From Nemophila menziesii (Eukaryota > Streptophyta > Magnoliopsida > Boraginales > Hydrophyllaceae), in assembly GCA_029959085.1 (NCBI GenBank), contig JARWIR010000001.1:72788899-72852898 (forward strand): a DNA stretch of 64,000 bases, read 5' to 3'. The first letter of the stretch is position 1; each line of letters opens with the position of its first letter. Of the stretch, positions 44,700 to 57,489 are shown piece by piece. Both the position numbers and the translations under genes were made by a program. The notes beneath the pieces are model-generated. The model searched no databases and was not told where the DNA came from. It saw only the letters and a list, made by a program, of their open reading frames with translations.

Positions 44700-45640
44700 G
44701 TTCAACCAAAAATCAAGAGTTTCAAATTTTAAGAGTGGTTAAAGCTTTGAGTTGGAGGTTAATTGAGATGACTAAGAGAACAGAAACATTTATCTAATAA
44801 GAGGGAGATGAAGAAAAGCAAGGTATTGGGTTCTATCGAAAAGAAATCAAGTGAAAAAAGTTCTAGTTCCAACACAAAGGTAAGGTAGATATTGTAAAGA
44901 AAGGTGAGCTAGTTGCGTTTGATTCAAAGAGCAAAAAGGTTGCACTTTTATTGAAGAAGACAACACAACACCTCCAATTTAAAGGTCCTACACCCGAAGA
45001 AAAAGAGAAAGCTTCATAGGTCATGATAGCTTCTGCAGAGAAACAATTAAAGGAACTACCTTTTGTTTATGAGAGAGTATTTGATGAAGAAGTTGGAAAA
45101 GGAGAGTACAAGAGATTCTTGGAGATTGGTGAAAGATTGGGTTGGTCTACATTCATGGTAAGACGTTATGATTTATGTCATAAGTTAGTTTCAGATTTTT
45201 GAATTGTATCTTGAGAGGAGAAGAAGTGGATGTGGCATAGTTGATCTTTGAGGAGGAGATGCGATTTTCAGTCTCTCCTATGTCGTTATTTAATGTGAAA
45301 TGTCCTACTTTGATCACGTGTCTTGTGCGAAAAGCAATGTAATTTTGGTTGAAGAAGAGAAACTGGAGTTTAAAAAGAGTAACACTATTGACGATGCTTG
45401 GATCACGAAAGTCTTGAGAGGAGCGGGTGTTACGCAAGTCTCAAAAGAAGAAAAGGAGCATAGTTGGCAAGAAAAGATGGAGGAGCGTTTAAACAAAGTC
45501 GAAGCAGCTCAAACTTCCTTAGCCAATGATGTGGCACAAATCAAAGCCAATCAAGTGCACATCATAACACTCCTTGAGCAATTAAAGAAAGATCCAGCAA
45601 ATCCTATCTTGGATGTCGATAATGCGAGGCAATAGCCTTG
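44700..45640 (+). pseudogene. Relic of the Athila 3' ORF (env-position)
   Basis: Starts with MTKRTE at about 44769 and continues through stops to KGPTPEEKEKAS, then ELPFVYERVFDEEVGKGEYK, and 45300-45635 (SYFDHVSCAKSN, EEKEHSWQEKMEERLNKVEA). The last part is a predicted coiled coil. It occupies the position of the third ORF of Athila elements. A second, more decayed copy is at 48944-49700. No membrane segment or signal peptide is visible. Confidence 0.55.
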
Positions 45641-47179
45641 AGAGTATGTTCTCTTACTTCCTTACCATTTCTATAAATTTCTTATCTACTAATTTTAATT
45701 TATTTTTCGAGTCTTTTTCGAATCGTGGGGACACGGCTCATTTTGAGTTGGCGGTGTGGGGATTCGTTGTCTCTCATCTCTATTTTTCTGTTTTTAGGTA
45801 GAATTTAAAATTTTTGATACATGGGAATTAAATGTAGAGTGTGTTTAATAGCTTGAAATCATAAGCTCAGTGAGTTGAGTATAGTAAGTAGTATGTTTAT
45901 GAGCTATTTTATTTTGTACGCTTTAAGTATTTGCAGGAAAACACACATTGATAGTAAAGAAAAGATTAGTTAGCAATGCGATAGAAAGTATGTTCGATCT
46001 CAGGGAGCCTTGAGTGGTTTGTAGGTCGTGAGATCCAAGTTAGTTGATAAACCCATTTGATGAATGTGCTAAAGGTAAGAGAATAACAAAATTGCATAGT
46101 TTAGAAAGTGATTAAGGCGGTTCTTTCATAAGCCCCTTGTTGCCTTTTAGCTTGCTATCAATTTAATATTTTTTATATCCTTCTCAGCCCCCTCTAGCCT
46201 TTCTAAATCCTTTTTATTAACCACATTATAAGCCATATCCCTTCAGATTATAGGACTTTTCCATATGACCCGCACTCGAATCGCGATGCATAGACAGTTG
46301 TTTTAGAGCTTGTGTTTGGGGTGGTGGGTCCACCATTATGGGAATTGTTTTTGGGTTGGGATTTTTGAGCTTATTAATTGTGCTCTAATATTATATTGAT
46401 GATGATTCATATGTTTATATTTTAATCCTTTGCCAGGGTAATAGTGAATGAAAAGAGCTAAAAAGCATGAAAAAAAATCTATGATAAAAATAGCGTGATA
46501 TCTCAACATCAAAAAGAGAGTCATAGCTATACAAAAGAAAAAAATGATTTGAAAAGAATATATATTTGGACCGGCAAAGAGGAATTTTTATGTGAACATC
46601 TTTATACTTTTAATTGGGTTGTTGGGGATGCGACCTTGTGCATCAAGAAAAATCATTTGGTTGAGTGAGAAACGTTTTATCAGAGTAACTCAAGCTCTAG
46701 GGAGATTCGTTGATGGCTAGTGAGGAGAGAGCCAAAAGCTCACTCTAAATTATCCAAATATACTTATCATACCGTCCCTAAGCCAACATTACAACCTTAA
46801 AGACATTTTGATTATTTCGTAATCTAGAAGTGATTGAGCCAATAGAGAGTAGTTAAGTGGATCTTTGTATACTAGTGAAGTTCGATGAACAATCTACAGC
46901 CTCCTTGGTAAACTGAGTGAAGTTCCTCTCCTTCTTGCATTGCGGAGCTAATCTAATCTTGAATTCAAATCGTGTTGATTGTGGATATGAGAAGTGTACA
47001 GGTATGTAGTTTGTAAATATTATTACATGAAATTTTCTGAGTAGTTGCTTTATGTCTATTCTATATATTCTGCTATCTCCTTTCCTAATGTGCTTAAACG
47101 ACCTAGGTGTGTATTTAGAGACTTCCCTTTGTTTTTATCTTTATTGTATCGGGACAATACAACTTTGAGTTGGGGGTCT
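45641..47179 (+). other. 3' non-coding region of element B
   Basis: Contains GGGGACACGGCTCATTTTGA and GTGGGGATTC, which recur at 49795-49830 in fragment C. No gene. Ends at the polypurine tract before the 3' LTR. Confidence 0.6.
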
Positions 47180-48488
47180 TGATGTCTCCCCATTTGTGAT
47201 TATTTAATCTTAAGTGGAGACATCATTTTAGTGTTTTAGAAGTCTAAATGCTCGATTTTCACATGATATAGTGCACTTTCCTATTTCTAGTCTTGATTTA
47301 ATGAATTATTATTTTTAGAGCATATTGGGTTTAATTATTTATTTAGTGTGAAGCTTTAAAGATATATAAGGAGATTAATTAGTTGCCAAGTCAGTTCTAA
47401 GAGATAAAGGAAAGAAGATATACATGGAAATTGGAGAAAAGAAAGGAAAAGCTAGGATATGGAAAGATAAAGTTGTCAATTAAATCTGAATTCCAGCACC
47501 CACGACCACAATAGGGCTTATGACTCAATATTGGTCAGGAATTTGGAAGAATGATCTGAAGCAAACTTAAAGAGCTTTCCGAGATGATCAGTTTCGATTA
47601 TTGGAACGCATCAAACAGATAAGTATTGAAGCAGTTATGACCAAAACAAAACAGTGACTGATTATTACCTTTTCTATATTTTAGGGTTACGAATTTGAGT
47701 TGGGCTTGGAGTCCATTACTTGTCTTCCACTCCAAGAAAACAAATTAGGGCTTCTAAATACCTACAAATACACCCTTAAATCCCTTGTAAAAAATTCTTG
47801 CGTCACATAAATTAGTCCTTACAGTTTATATCATTAGAGTTATTGTAGAGAGCAAGATGAAGTCTTTTATTCAATCTTTTAGTTTATTTCCTTCAGGTAT
47901 GAACTAATTTTCCCATAGCTTGGGTTTTGCATTATGTATAATATATGAATTCTATTTTCTTTCTATCTAAATTTCTTTGGGAATTATATGTTTTAATTTG
48001 ATATTAGCTGCTTACCCATATATTTGTTTATGTGTTTTGAATTATTGTCTGTCCTAAACCTGATCACTTTAGGCTTTCTTAATAGTAGTTAGGTGGTCGC
48101 CCAGAAGGGGTGTCTAATTATTAAAACACCACATAACGTCTAGTGTCCTATATTGGTCCTGACAACACCGATTCTAACTAGATAGTCATTAGGGTATGTT
48201 TTAATCACTATATCACCAATTGAAGGAATTGTACGTCTTAGGGCCTTTGTAGCGCTTGATAACCTTAAGATTTACTGCCTCGTGGTTGTGCCGTAGGCCC
48301 CTTAGTCGCTCTGCAAGGTCTAAGGTATGGGAATTTAGAATCCTGACTAAATATTTAAGAGCTATTATCTCCCTTATTAACTAGAATTTGATAGAAAGAA
48401 TTAGAAGGATTAATGCATACTAGCAAAACCTAAGCTATATCTCTCATCTCATATTTCTTCGTATTTATTTTATTGTCTTTATTTTATG
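47180..48488 (+). repeat. 3' LTR of element B, right end missing
   Basis: TGATGTCTCCCC... about 1.3 kb, against 1.51 kb for the related solo LTR. The last ~200 bp are replaced from GAGTAAATACC at about 48488. Confidence 0.75.
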
Positions 48489-48943
48489 AGTAAATACCAC
48501 TTTTGCCCCCTGGTTTTTCATGCGTTTGACAGTTTTCCACCCATTGTTTAAAATGCGACTGGATACCCCCTTAACTTTTGTTTTCGTGACTCGTTGGTCC
48601 CTACTAACGGTTCTTGTCCAATTCTACAGTTAAGTGTGACGTGGATGTTACATGTCATCATTTTTATAATTTTTTATTCTTAATCGTAATTAATCAATTA
48701 ATTAAGTTAACCCCAGATTTTAAAGAGCAAAATAGAAATTTGATAATAGTTTTAATATCATTAATAAAAATAATAAAATAAAAACCCCCACCCCCACCCC
48801 CACACCACACCCCCATCCCTTTTTCTTCTTCGTCTCCCCTTACTCTACTTCCCCAAATCTCTGAAAATACAAAATATAAAACTAGAAAATAATAATATAG
48901 ATAAAAATCAGCAGAGAAAGAAGAAGTAGAATTACTGAAAAGT
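48489..48943. other. Unassigned repeat-like segment
   Basis: Starts GTAAATACCACTTTTGCCCC, a phrase often found at ends of plant transposons. It includes a CCCCCA run at 48785-48815 and a CTTCTTCGTC stretch. No coding sequence. It separates element B from fragment C and may be a separate insertion. Confidence 0.4.
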
Positions 48944-50347
48944 AGAATCCATTAAAGCTTTGAGTTAGGGGTCAATTGAGATGATTAAGAGAACATAAAC
49001 ATTATCTACTGTAAGGGAGATGAAGAAAATCAAGGTATTGGATTCTATTGAGAAGAAATCAAATGAGAAAAGTTCTAGTTCCAATACAAAGGGTGAAACA
49101 AGTAAGAGAAGAGAGGTCAGCATGCTGTGTTGATTCAATGGGCAAAAAGGTTCCAACTTTAGTGAAGAAGAAAGCACAACCTCTATAGATCAAACACCCT
49201 ACACCCGAAGAAAAAGCTTCAATGTCCATGATAGCTTCTCCAAAGAAACAATTAAAGGAACTAACTTTTTCTTATGAGAAAGTATTTGAAGAAGAAGTTG
49301 ATAAAGGAAAATACAAAACGTTTCTTGGAGATTAGAGAAAGATTGGGTTGGTTTGTGAATTGTAAATTGTATTTGAGAGGAAAAGAAGAGGATGTGGCAC
49401 AGTTGATCTATGAGTAGGTGATACGGTTTCCGGTCTCTCCCACGTCGTTATTTAATGCAATATCCTACTATGATCACGTGTCTTGTTCGGAAAGTTAATA
49501 CGATTTTGGGTGAAGAAGAAACACGTGAGTTTAAGATGATTAACGATATTCACAATGCTTGGATCATTAAATTTTTGAAAGTAATTATACAACTTTCAAA
49601 AGAAGAAAATGAGTAATTCATAACACTCCGTTAGAAATTAGAGAAGGATCCAGCAAAATCCTATCTTGGAATGTCGATATGGCGAGGTAATAGCCTCGAA
49701 GAGTATGTTTTCTTTCTTCCCTACCATTTCTTTATATGCAATATATGTGCTAATTTTAAATTTTATTTCTTTCTTGAGCCTTTTTCGAGTCGTGGGGACA
49801 CGGCTCACTTTTGAGTTGGGGGTGGGGATTCGTTGTTCTCATCTTCCCTTTTTGTTTTTTTTTTTCATAAAATTTAAAATTTTTTAGGTCGAAATTGGCA
49901 TAAAGTATGTTGAATGTACCTAGTTGAGCATGATTTAATTAAGTTAATGATAGTAAGTAGTATGTTTTTGAAAGATGTTACAAATTTGTTTAGTATGCAT
50001 GTATGAAAACAGGAAATAAAAGATAGAAACGTTAATGAGCAATGCTAAGAAGTTATGCTGAAACTTAGGGAGAGTTATTAGGTGTGTAGAACGTGAGGTT
50101 TGGAATTAGTTAAAAACCCAACTGTCTATGAACTAGTAGTGAAAAAGTAACAAAATCCGGTAGTTACAAAAATGAATAAGGCAGTTCTTTCATATTGAAG
50201 CCACTTGAAGCCTTTTTATACCTTCCCACCCTTTTTAATTTGATTATTGTTATTATCCGTCTTTGCCCCTCTGAGCCTTTCTAAAGCCTTTTATTTAACC
50301 ACATTATAATTCATACCCTTAGTTTGTAGGACTTATTCATAACCACA
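48944..50347 (+). pseudogene. Athila fragment C (3' ORF and 3' region)
   Basis: Diverged copy of 44740-46260: the MIKRT start at about 48980, CACCCTACACCCGAAGAAAA at 49195, the GGGGACACGGCTCAC motif at 49795, and ACCACATTATAATTCATACC at 50299. It stops abruptly at 50347, inside the coding sequence of PRP copy 1. No LTR remains. Confidence 0.7.
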
Positions 50348-50856
50348 TAAGAATTTGAGTAGTATGGAGGTGGTGGGGATGGTGTGTAAGTTGGTGTGTA
50401 GACAGGGGTGGGTTTGTAGATTGGTGTAGGCTTGTACACTGGTGTTGGATAGTAGACTGGGGCAGGCTTGTAGTAAGGGGTAGGCTTGTAGTAAGGAGTT
50501 GGCTTAGGGTATGGTTTGTAGTATGGGGCTGGCTTGTAGTATGGGGTAGGCTTGTAGTAAGGAGTTGGTTTTGGGTATGGCTTGTAGTATGGGGTTGGCT
50601 TGTAGTATGGGGTAGGCTTGTAGTATGGGGTAGGCTTTTAGTAGACGGGGGCTGGTTTATAGTATTTATCTGAAGGATAAGTGGGATAATAGTTTGACAC
50701 TTCCGGCTTCTTGTAGTACTGGGGTTCCTGTTTGTAATTTAGATCAACGGTTACAATTGGCGATGGTGAAGCGTATGATGAGTAAGGTGCATCATAAGCT
50801 AATACGGTCGTGGCTATCAAGGCAAATGCCACAACGCAAATAACTCGGCTTCCCAT
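50348..50856 (-). pseudogene. PRP/extensin-like gene copy 1: nonsense mutation and lost 3' end
   Basis: Same start and promoter as the intact copies. At codon 73 TAC (Tyr) has become TAA (stop at 50638-50640). Downstream it lacks one 18-bp YYKPTP-type repeat relative to copies 2-4 and is cut at 50348 in the SNSYPAY codons, where Athila fragment C begins. The encoded 72-residue peptide would keep the signal peptide and N-terminal part but none of the repeat domain. The outermost array copy appears to have decayed while the others were kept intact. Confidence 0.9.
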
Positions 50857-50919
50857 AATAAAGCTTTTAATTTGTAAAAAACTTTGCTTAAGAATGATTA
50901 TGTATGGAAATCACCAATC

Positions 50920-50929
50920 TTTATATATA
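50920..50929 (-). promoter_or_regulatory. TATA box of PRP copy 1
   Basis: TATATATAAA on the minus strand, about 65 bp upstream of the ATG, identical to the intact copies. Confidence 0.6.
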
Positions 50930-52255
50930 GTACGAATCTTTTAAGCATTTGAAAGAAAGAGAAATTATTATTTTAGTTAGTTTATGGCCTCCCATAAACA
51001 TTTCAATATGGTGCACCACTAACTAACTGCAATATATAACTCTTAATTATTATCTTTTCCTCTTCAGTTGACTAATCTCTAAAAAGTTTTTTATTACTAG
51101 ATATTAACTATAAAAAATATATTTTTCAAGCCAACTCATTCGATATCAACCCGAGCTCTGTTAGTTGCTGCCACGAACTGATTCAAGTTAAGCGAGTGAA
51201 ATCGAGTCAGGAGTTGTATGTATTCACATGCGATTTTCAATCAAACTAATATTACCTTTGTCACTGTACGTGACCCAATTATTAAGCTACTTAACTATTA
51301 GTTCCAAAAAGGATAAGAAATGGGAACTGGATAATACTGATATATAAGTTACTAAACGAAAAGTTATAAAATTCAAGTAAGCTGAAACTCCATGCCTCAC
51401 TGTTTAAATGAGGGAGTGTAATTCATCTATGGATATACTTTTTAAGTAATCCCCACGGGTAATATCCGGTTTAACCTGATCAATTCTAATTTGACTTCAC
51501 AAAATGCAGCAGATGGAGCAGATCTAAGTAAAACGTGCTCGTTTATAATTCACTGATACAGCGAAGTTTCATCATCTCTTCATCAGCTTCTCAGAAGCCT
51601 AGCGAGTATCTGTATATTTTTTGCCTGCTCTCTTTGTTTTGTGATGCTCTGCTAAAGAAGATTCTTTACTTACTTTATTTAGTAAGAAAGAGGTGTGGCG
51701 GGAGAGTTTAGTGAATGATTCATACGCAATCAGTAGTTACTATGTTTGTGAAAAAAACATGTTTATTTGTCACCATTGAAACAGACAACTGTACCATATT
51801 GGTATTTTGAATTAAATTAGCTCCCATATTTTACATGGCATAGATTGCTAACGTGGTGAAATATTGCATAAATTGATGTGGTAAGTAATTGAAATTCTAA
51901 TTCTTGTTGATTTAAATATATTACTTTTTCGCTTATGTTGTACATAAAAAAAGCAACGTCACTTGTATAAGTAAATTATATCTTGCTATTCTGTGTGAGA
52001 TTTAGTCACCGATTAATTCTCTTTTTTACCATCCGTAAGATAAAAAACAAATGATGGAACGATCTAAAATGCCACATGTTTATTTTAACATGTCACTCCT
52101 TCAAAGACAGAATCACTACTTTTTTTCTATAAAATTTTGAAGGAACCATTTAACCTCTTCCGGTATATCCAATATACTTTAGGTGAATCCCTTTTACACG
52201 TCATTTATTTTTCTATGTTCAATAATAGAATTAGAATAATTTGTTCGTAACAATT

Positions 52256-52520
52256 TTAGAGGATAAGATCATTGTTGTCATTTCTCATATAGACACACGG
52301 TTGATCATTGTTCGAAAGGTAGTCCTGGGGTTTTACTGATTCATTCATATTCCAAACTATACATGAATAAAAAGATCTCCAAACCTTATTGAAGATGGTT
52401 TCATCTAGACTTCTATACGTGTGTAATGGGAGTCGTTTTGACATCCATCTGCTATGTATCATTGTTGTAGCGACATGTGATGGTTAATAGAATGGGTATA
52501 GACTGGGCATAGAAACAGAG
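52256..52520 (-). pseudogene. Copia RT relic, unit 1
   Basis: Minus-strand frame with LDETIFNKVWRSFYS and WNMNESVKPQDYLSNNDQP then CVYMR, a degraded Ty1/copia RT segment. Identical frames recur at 55857 and 59459. Truncated on both sides. Confidence 0.65.
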
Positions 52521-53887
52521 GAGAAAGTCTCGGCATAATGGAATAAATATAATTCATTAATGTATTGTTACAAAAAACATCCAGCATGTTTAAAAAAATA
52601 ATATTGAATCCAACAACTTTATCTTGTTAATTAAATTTTTATTTAAACAAGAACTTTACAAGCTGAAACATATTTTAACAATACAAAATAACATTATATT
52701 ACTGTCATCCTCTACGTAAGCATTTCCACTATTTTTTAAACAAGCTCGAATTCATGTAACCTTCTTCAATTATTTTATTAAATCTTCCAAGTATCTGAGG
52801 GTCGTTCAAGTTGAGAACCTCGATTTGTTTCTTCGATCTTTGCAAAAAACTAATTTAAGATTGATCATTTTGAATCAAAGATGGTAATATTTTATTATGT
52901 GGTAGTCCAAAAAACAATTTTAGCTTTCTTATTTCATTGATTGTCATTCTCGCGTCTACCCAATGAGAATTTTTCTGGAGTAAAGTTATTTTCTTCTTCC
53001 AAATTGCGTCATTGTGCGAACAGTGATATACAAGAAAAGTTAGGTCTGTTCACTTTTTGGTGCCTTGAATGTTTTATGTTTGTCGGTGTCCGAAAACTGC
53101 TGAACATTTATAATAACTATCTGGCCTGGTATGATTTAAATGAAAATATTAAGACAGCCTACAAGGGGGAAGTTATATCCAGATGATATTATGACGAAAC
53201 AAATTAGCACCGAGAGACATTCTATTCAAGGCAAGTAGATATAAGTGAATAGTGTAAAACTTTCCTTTTTGGAAAATATCCGTATTTATTGGGAGAGTAT
53301 ATGCCATTAGATACCACGTGAAATTTGTTGTATTTAGAGATCTTTACTGAGAGTCGTTTATCCTATAAATTTCTTAAGTTATTATTATTTATGAAGATGT
53401 TTTTATTCACCGGTGCAGGTCGAGGCCATTTAAGACGATTCCTATGATATACAACATAGATTTGGCGAGGCGTTTTGAGTTCTGTAAGGTATTTATTGAA
53501 ATATATAAAGGCAGGGGAATTCATGAATAGGTAAAGAAGGAAACAACGCAAAGATAGAAAGGCTAACATAAAGGCTTGTGGAAATCACGTATAGCAGATG
53601 CCGTTACGGAGCCATGAAAACCGAGAAGCTCAAACTCAATCACGAGGGACACCAATAAAGAAGATAAAGGACATGAAAAAATAAGAAATATATCCAACAT
53701 TCAGGTTGTTCGTAAATACAACATTGTTACATGAAAGTTAATTAATTAATAAAATATCTCATAAGGTGTGTGTGATTCTTGTCACACTGTAAACATATAG
53801 CAAATATAAATTGATTACATATTGTTGCATTTGTTTAGAAGTAGCTATAACGAATATCATGCTACTTTATAATAAACGGAGATGTTT

Positions 53888-54457
53888 TTAGTAGTATGGA
53901 GGTGGTGGGGGTGATGGTGTGTAGGCTGGATAAGAATTTGAGTAGTATGGAGGTGGTGGGGATGGTGTGTAAGTTGGTGTGTAGACAGGGGTGGGTTTGT
54001 AGATTGGTGTAGGCTTGTACACTGGTGTTGGATAGTAGACTGGGGCAGGCTTGTAGTAAGGGGTAGGCTTGTAGTAAGGAGTTGGCTTAGGGTATGGTTT
54101 GTAGTATGGGGTTGGCTTGTAGTATGGGGCTGGCTTGTAGTATGGGGTAGGCTTGTAGTAAGGAGTTGGTTTTGGGTATGGCTTGTAGTATGGGGTTGGC
54201 TTGTAGTATGGGGTAGGCTTGTAGTATGGGGTAGGCTTGTAGTAGACGGGGGCTGGTTTATAGTATTTATCTGAAGGATAAGTGGGATAATAGTTTGACA
54301 CTTCCGGCTTCTTGTAGTACTGGGGTTCCTGTTTGTAATTTAGATCAACGGTTACAATTGGCGATGGTGAAGCGTATGATGAGTAAGGTGCATCATAAGC
54401 TAATACGGTCGTGGCTATCAAGGCAAAGGCCACAACGCAAATAACTCGGCTTCCCAT
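53888..54457 (-). CDS. Secreted proline/tyrosine-rich protein (PRP/extensin-like), copy 2
   Basis: 189 residues, single exon. Residues 1-20 (MGSRVICVVAFALIATTVLA) are a clear signal peptide, cleaved before YDAPYSS. Residues ~21-66 form a Tyr-rich non-repetitive part (SPSPIVTVDLNYKQEPQYYK). Residues ~67-160 are made of YYKPTP, YYKPAP and YPKPTP hexapeptide-like repeats, and the C-terminus has two extensin motifs (TPSPPPPYY and TPSPPPPPYY). In this family prolines are hydroxylated, S-P4 motifs are arabinosylated, and YxY/VYK tyrosines cross-link the protein into the cell wall. Start choice: the only ATG before the signal peptide, with a TATA box about 65 bp upstream. No intron. It is one of three intact near-identical tandem copies. 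Confidence 0.92.
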   Translation of the reverse strand: MGSRVICVVAFALIATTVLAYDAPYSSYASPSPIVTVDLNYKQEPQYYKKPEVSNYYPTYPSDKYYKPAPVYYKPTPYYKPTPYYKPTPYYKPYPKPTPYYKPTPYYKPAPYYKPTPYYKPYPKPTPYYKPTPYYKPAPVYYPTPVYKPTPIYKPTPVYTPTYTPSPPPPYYSNSYPAYTPSPPPPPYY

Positions 54458-54520
54458 AATAAAGCTTTTAATTTGTAAATAACTTTGCTTAAGAATGATT
54501 ATGTATGGAAATCACCAATC

Positions 54521-54530
54521 TTTATATATA
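54521..54530 (-). promoter_or_regulatory. TATA box of PRP copy 2
   Basis: TATATATAAA read on the minus strand, 64-73 bp before the ATG; the likely leader is only ~35-45 nt. The same box is at 58123-58132 and 61724-61733. Confidence 0.65.
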
Positions 54531-55856
54531 GTACGAATCGTTTAAGCATATGAAAGAAAGAGAAATTATTATTTTAGTTAGTTTATGGCCTCCCATAAAC
54601 ATTTCAATATGGTGCACCACTAACTAACTGCAATATATAACTCTTAATTATTATCTTTTCCTCTTCAGTTGACTAATCTCTAAAAAGTTTTTTATTACTA
54701 GATATTAACTATAAAAAATATATTTTTCAAGCCAACTCATTCGATATCAACCCGAGCTCTGTTAGTTGCTGCCACGAACTGATTCAAGTTAAGCGAGTGA
54801 AATCGAGTCAGGAGTTGTATGTATTCACATGCGATTTTCAATCAAACTAATATTACCTTTGTCACTGTACGTGACCCAATTATTAAGCTACTTAACTATT
54901 AGTTCCAAAAAGGATAAGAAATGGGAACTGGATAATACTGATATATAAGTTACTAAACGAAAAGTTATAAAATTCAAGTAAGCTGAAACTCCATGCCTCA
55001 CTGTTTAAATGAGGGAGTGTAATTCATCTATGGATATACTTTTTAAGTAATCCCCACGGGTAATATCCGGTTTAACCTGATCAATTCTAATTTGACTTCA
55101 CAAAATGCAGCAGATGGAGCAGATCTAAGTAAAACTTGCTCGTTTATAATTCACTGATACAGCGAAGTTTCATCATCTCTTCATCAGCTTCTCAGAAGCC
55201 TAGCGAGTATCTGTATATTTTTTGCCTGCTCTCTTTGTTTTGTGATGCTCTGCTAAAGAAGATTCTTTACTTACTTTATTTAGTAAGAAAGAGGTGTGGC
55301 GGGAGAGTTTAGTGAATGATTCATACGCAATCAGTAGTTACTATGTTTGTGAAAAAAACATGTTTATTTGTCACCATTGAAACAGACAACTGTACCATAT
55401 TGGTATTTTGAATTAAATTAGCTCCCATATTTTACATGGCATAGATTGCTAACGTGGTGAAATATTGCATAAATTGATGTGGTAAGTAATTGAAATTCTA
55501 ATTCTTGTTGATTTAAATATATTACTTTTTCGCTTATGTTGTACATAAAAAAAGCAACGTCACTTGTATAAGTAAATTATATCTTGCTATTCTGTGTGAG
55601 ATTTAGTCACCGATTAATTCTCTTTTTTACCATCCGTAAGATAAAAAACAAATGATGGAACGATCTAAAATGCCACATGTTTATTTTAACATGTCACTCC
55701 TTCAAAGACAGAATCACTACTTTTTTTCTATAAAATTTTGAAGGAACCATTTAACCTCTTCCGGTATATCCAATATACTTTAGGTGAATCCCTTTTACAC
55801 GTCATTTATTTTTCTATGTTCAATAATAGAATTAGAATAATTTGTTCGTAACAATT

Positions 55857-56121
55857 TTAGAGGATAAGATCATTGTTGTCATTTCTCATATAGACACACG
55901 GTTGATCATTGTTCGAAAGGTAGTCCTGGGGTTTTACTGATTCATTCATATTCCAAACTATACATGAATAAAAAGATCTCCAAACCTTATTGAAGATGGT
56001 TTCATCTAGACTTCTATACGTGTGTAATGGGAGTCGTTTTGACATCCATCTGCTATGTATCATTGTTGTAGCGACATGTGATGGTTAATAGAATGGGTAT
56101 AGACTGGGCATAGCAACAGAG
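55857..56121 (-). pseudogene. Copia RT relic, unit 2
   Basis: Same relic as at 52256, identical in its 68-codon frame. Confidence 0.65.
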
Positions 56122-57489
56122 GAGAAAGTCTCGGCATAATGGAATAAATATAATTCATTAATGTATTGTTACAAAAAACATCCAGCATGTTTAAAAAAAT
56201 AATATTGAATCCAACAACTTTATCTTGTTAATTAAATTTTTATTTAAACAAGAACTTTACAAGCTGAAACATATTTTAACAATACAAAATAACATTATAT
56301 TACTGTCATCCTCTACGTAAGCATTTCCACTATTTTTTAAACAAGCTCGAATTCATGTAACCTTCTTCAATTATTTTATTAAATCTTCCAAGTATCTGAG
56401 GGTCGTTCAAGTTGAGAACCTCGATTTGTTTCTTCGATCTTTGCAAAAAACTAATTTAAGATTGATCATTTTGAATCAAAGATGGTAATATTTTATTATG
56501 TGGTAGTCCAAAAAACAATTTTAGCTTTCTTATTTCATTGATTGTCATTCTCGCGTCTACCCAATGAGAATTTTTCTGGAGTAAAGTTATTTTCTTCTTC
56601 CAAATTGCGTCATTGTGCGAACAGTGATATACAAGAAAAGTTAGGTCTGTTCACTTTTTGGTGCCTTGAATGTTTTATGTTTGTCGGTGTCCGAAAACTG
56701 CTGAAGATTTATAATAACTATCTGGCCTGGTATGATTTAAATGAAAATATTGAGACAGCCTACAAGGGGGAAGTTATATCCAGATGATATTATGACGAAA
56801 CAAATTAGCACCGAGAGACATTCTATTCAAGGCAAGTAGATATAAGTGAATAGTGTAAAACTTTCCTTTTTGGAAAATATCCGTATTTATTGGGAGAGTA
56901 TATGCCATTAGATACCACGTGAAATTTGTTGTATTTAGAGATCTTTACTGAGAGTCGTTTATCCTATAAATTTCTTAAGTTATTATTATTTATGAAGATG
57001 TTTTTATTCACCGGTGCAGGTCGAGGCCATTTAAGACGATTCCTATGATATACAACATAGATTTGGCGAGGCGTTTTGAGTTCTGTAAGGTATTTATTGA
57101 AATATATAAAGGCAGGGGAATTCATGAATAGGTAAAGAAGGAAACAACGCAAAGATAGAAAGGCTAACATAAAGGCTTGTGGAAATCACGTATAGCAGAT
57201 GCCGTTACGGAGCCATGAAAACCGGGAAGCTCGAACTCAATCACGAGGGACACCAATAAAGAAGATAAAGGACACGAAAAAATAAGAAATATATCCAACA
57301 TTCAGGTTGTTCGTAAATACAACATTGTTACATGAAAGTTAATTTAATTAATAAAATATCTCATAAGGTGTGTGTGATTCTTGTCACACTGTAAACATAT
57401 AGCAAATATAAATTGATTACATATTGTTGCATTTGTTTAGAAGTAGCTATAACGAATATCATGCTACTTTATAATAAACGGAGATGTTT

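Larger units (their letters stand above)
42109..48488 (+). mobile_element. Athila-like retrotransposon B, deleted, plus strand
   Basis: Bounded by related LTR starts TGATGTCTCCCC at 42109 and 47180. The 5' LTR is cut after about 200 bp and joined to the gag zinc-knuckle region. Pol is reduced to the integrase end, followed by a long 3' region (43850-47179) with an ORF relic and the polypurine tract GAGTTGGGGGTCT just before 47180. The 3' LTR is cut at about 48488. Same lineage as the solo LTR at 19276-20788. Confidence 0.8.

Noticed and set aside
52941..53569. Frames of 81 (plus) and 68 (minus) codons repeated in every array unit
   Set aside because: Their conservation follows from the near-identity of the whole unit; no domain, signal peptide or promoter supports them, and unit 0 does not keep them open.
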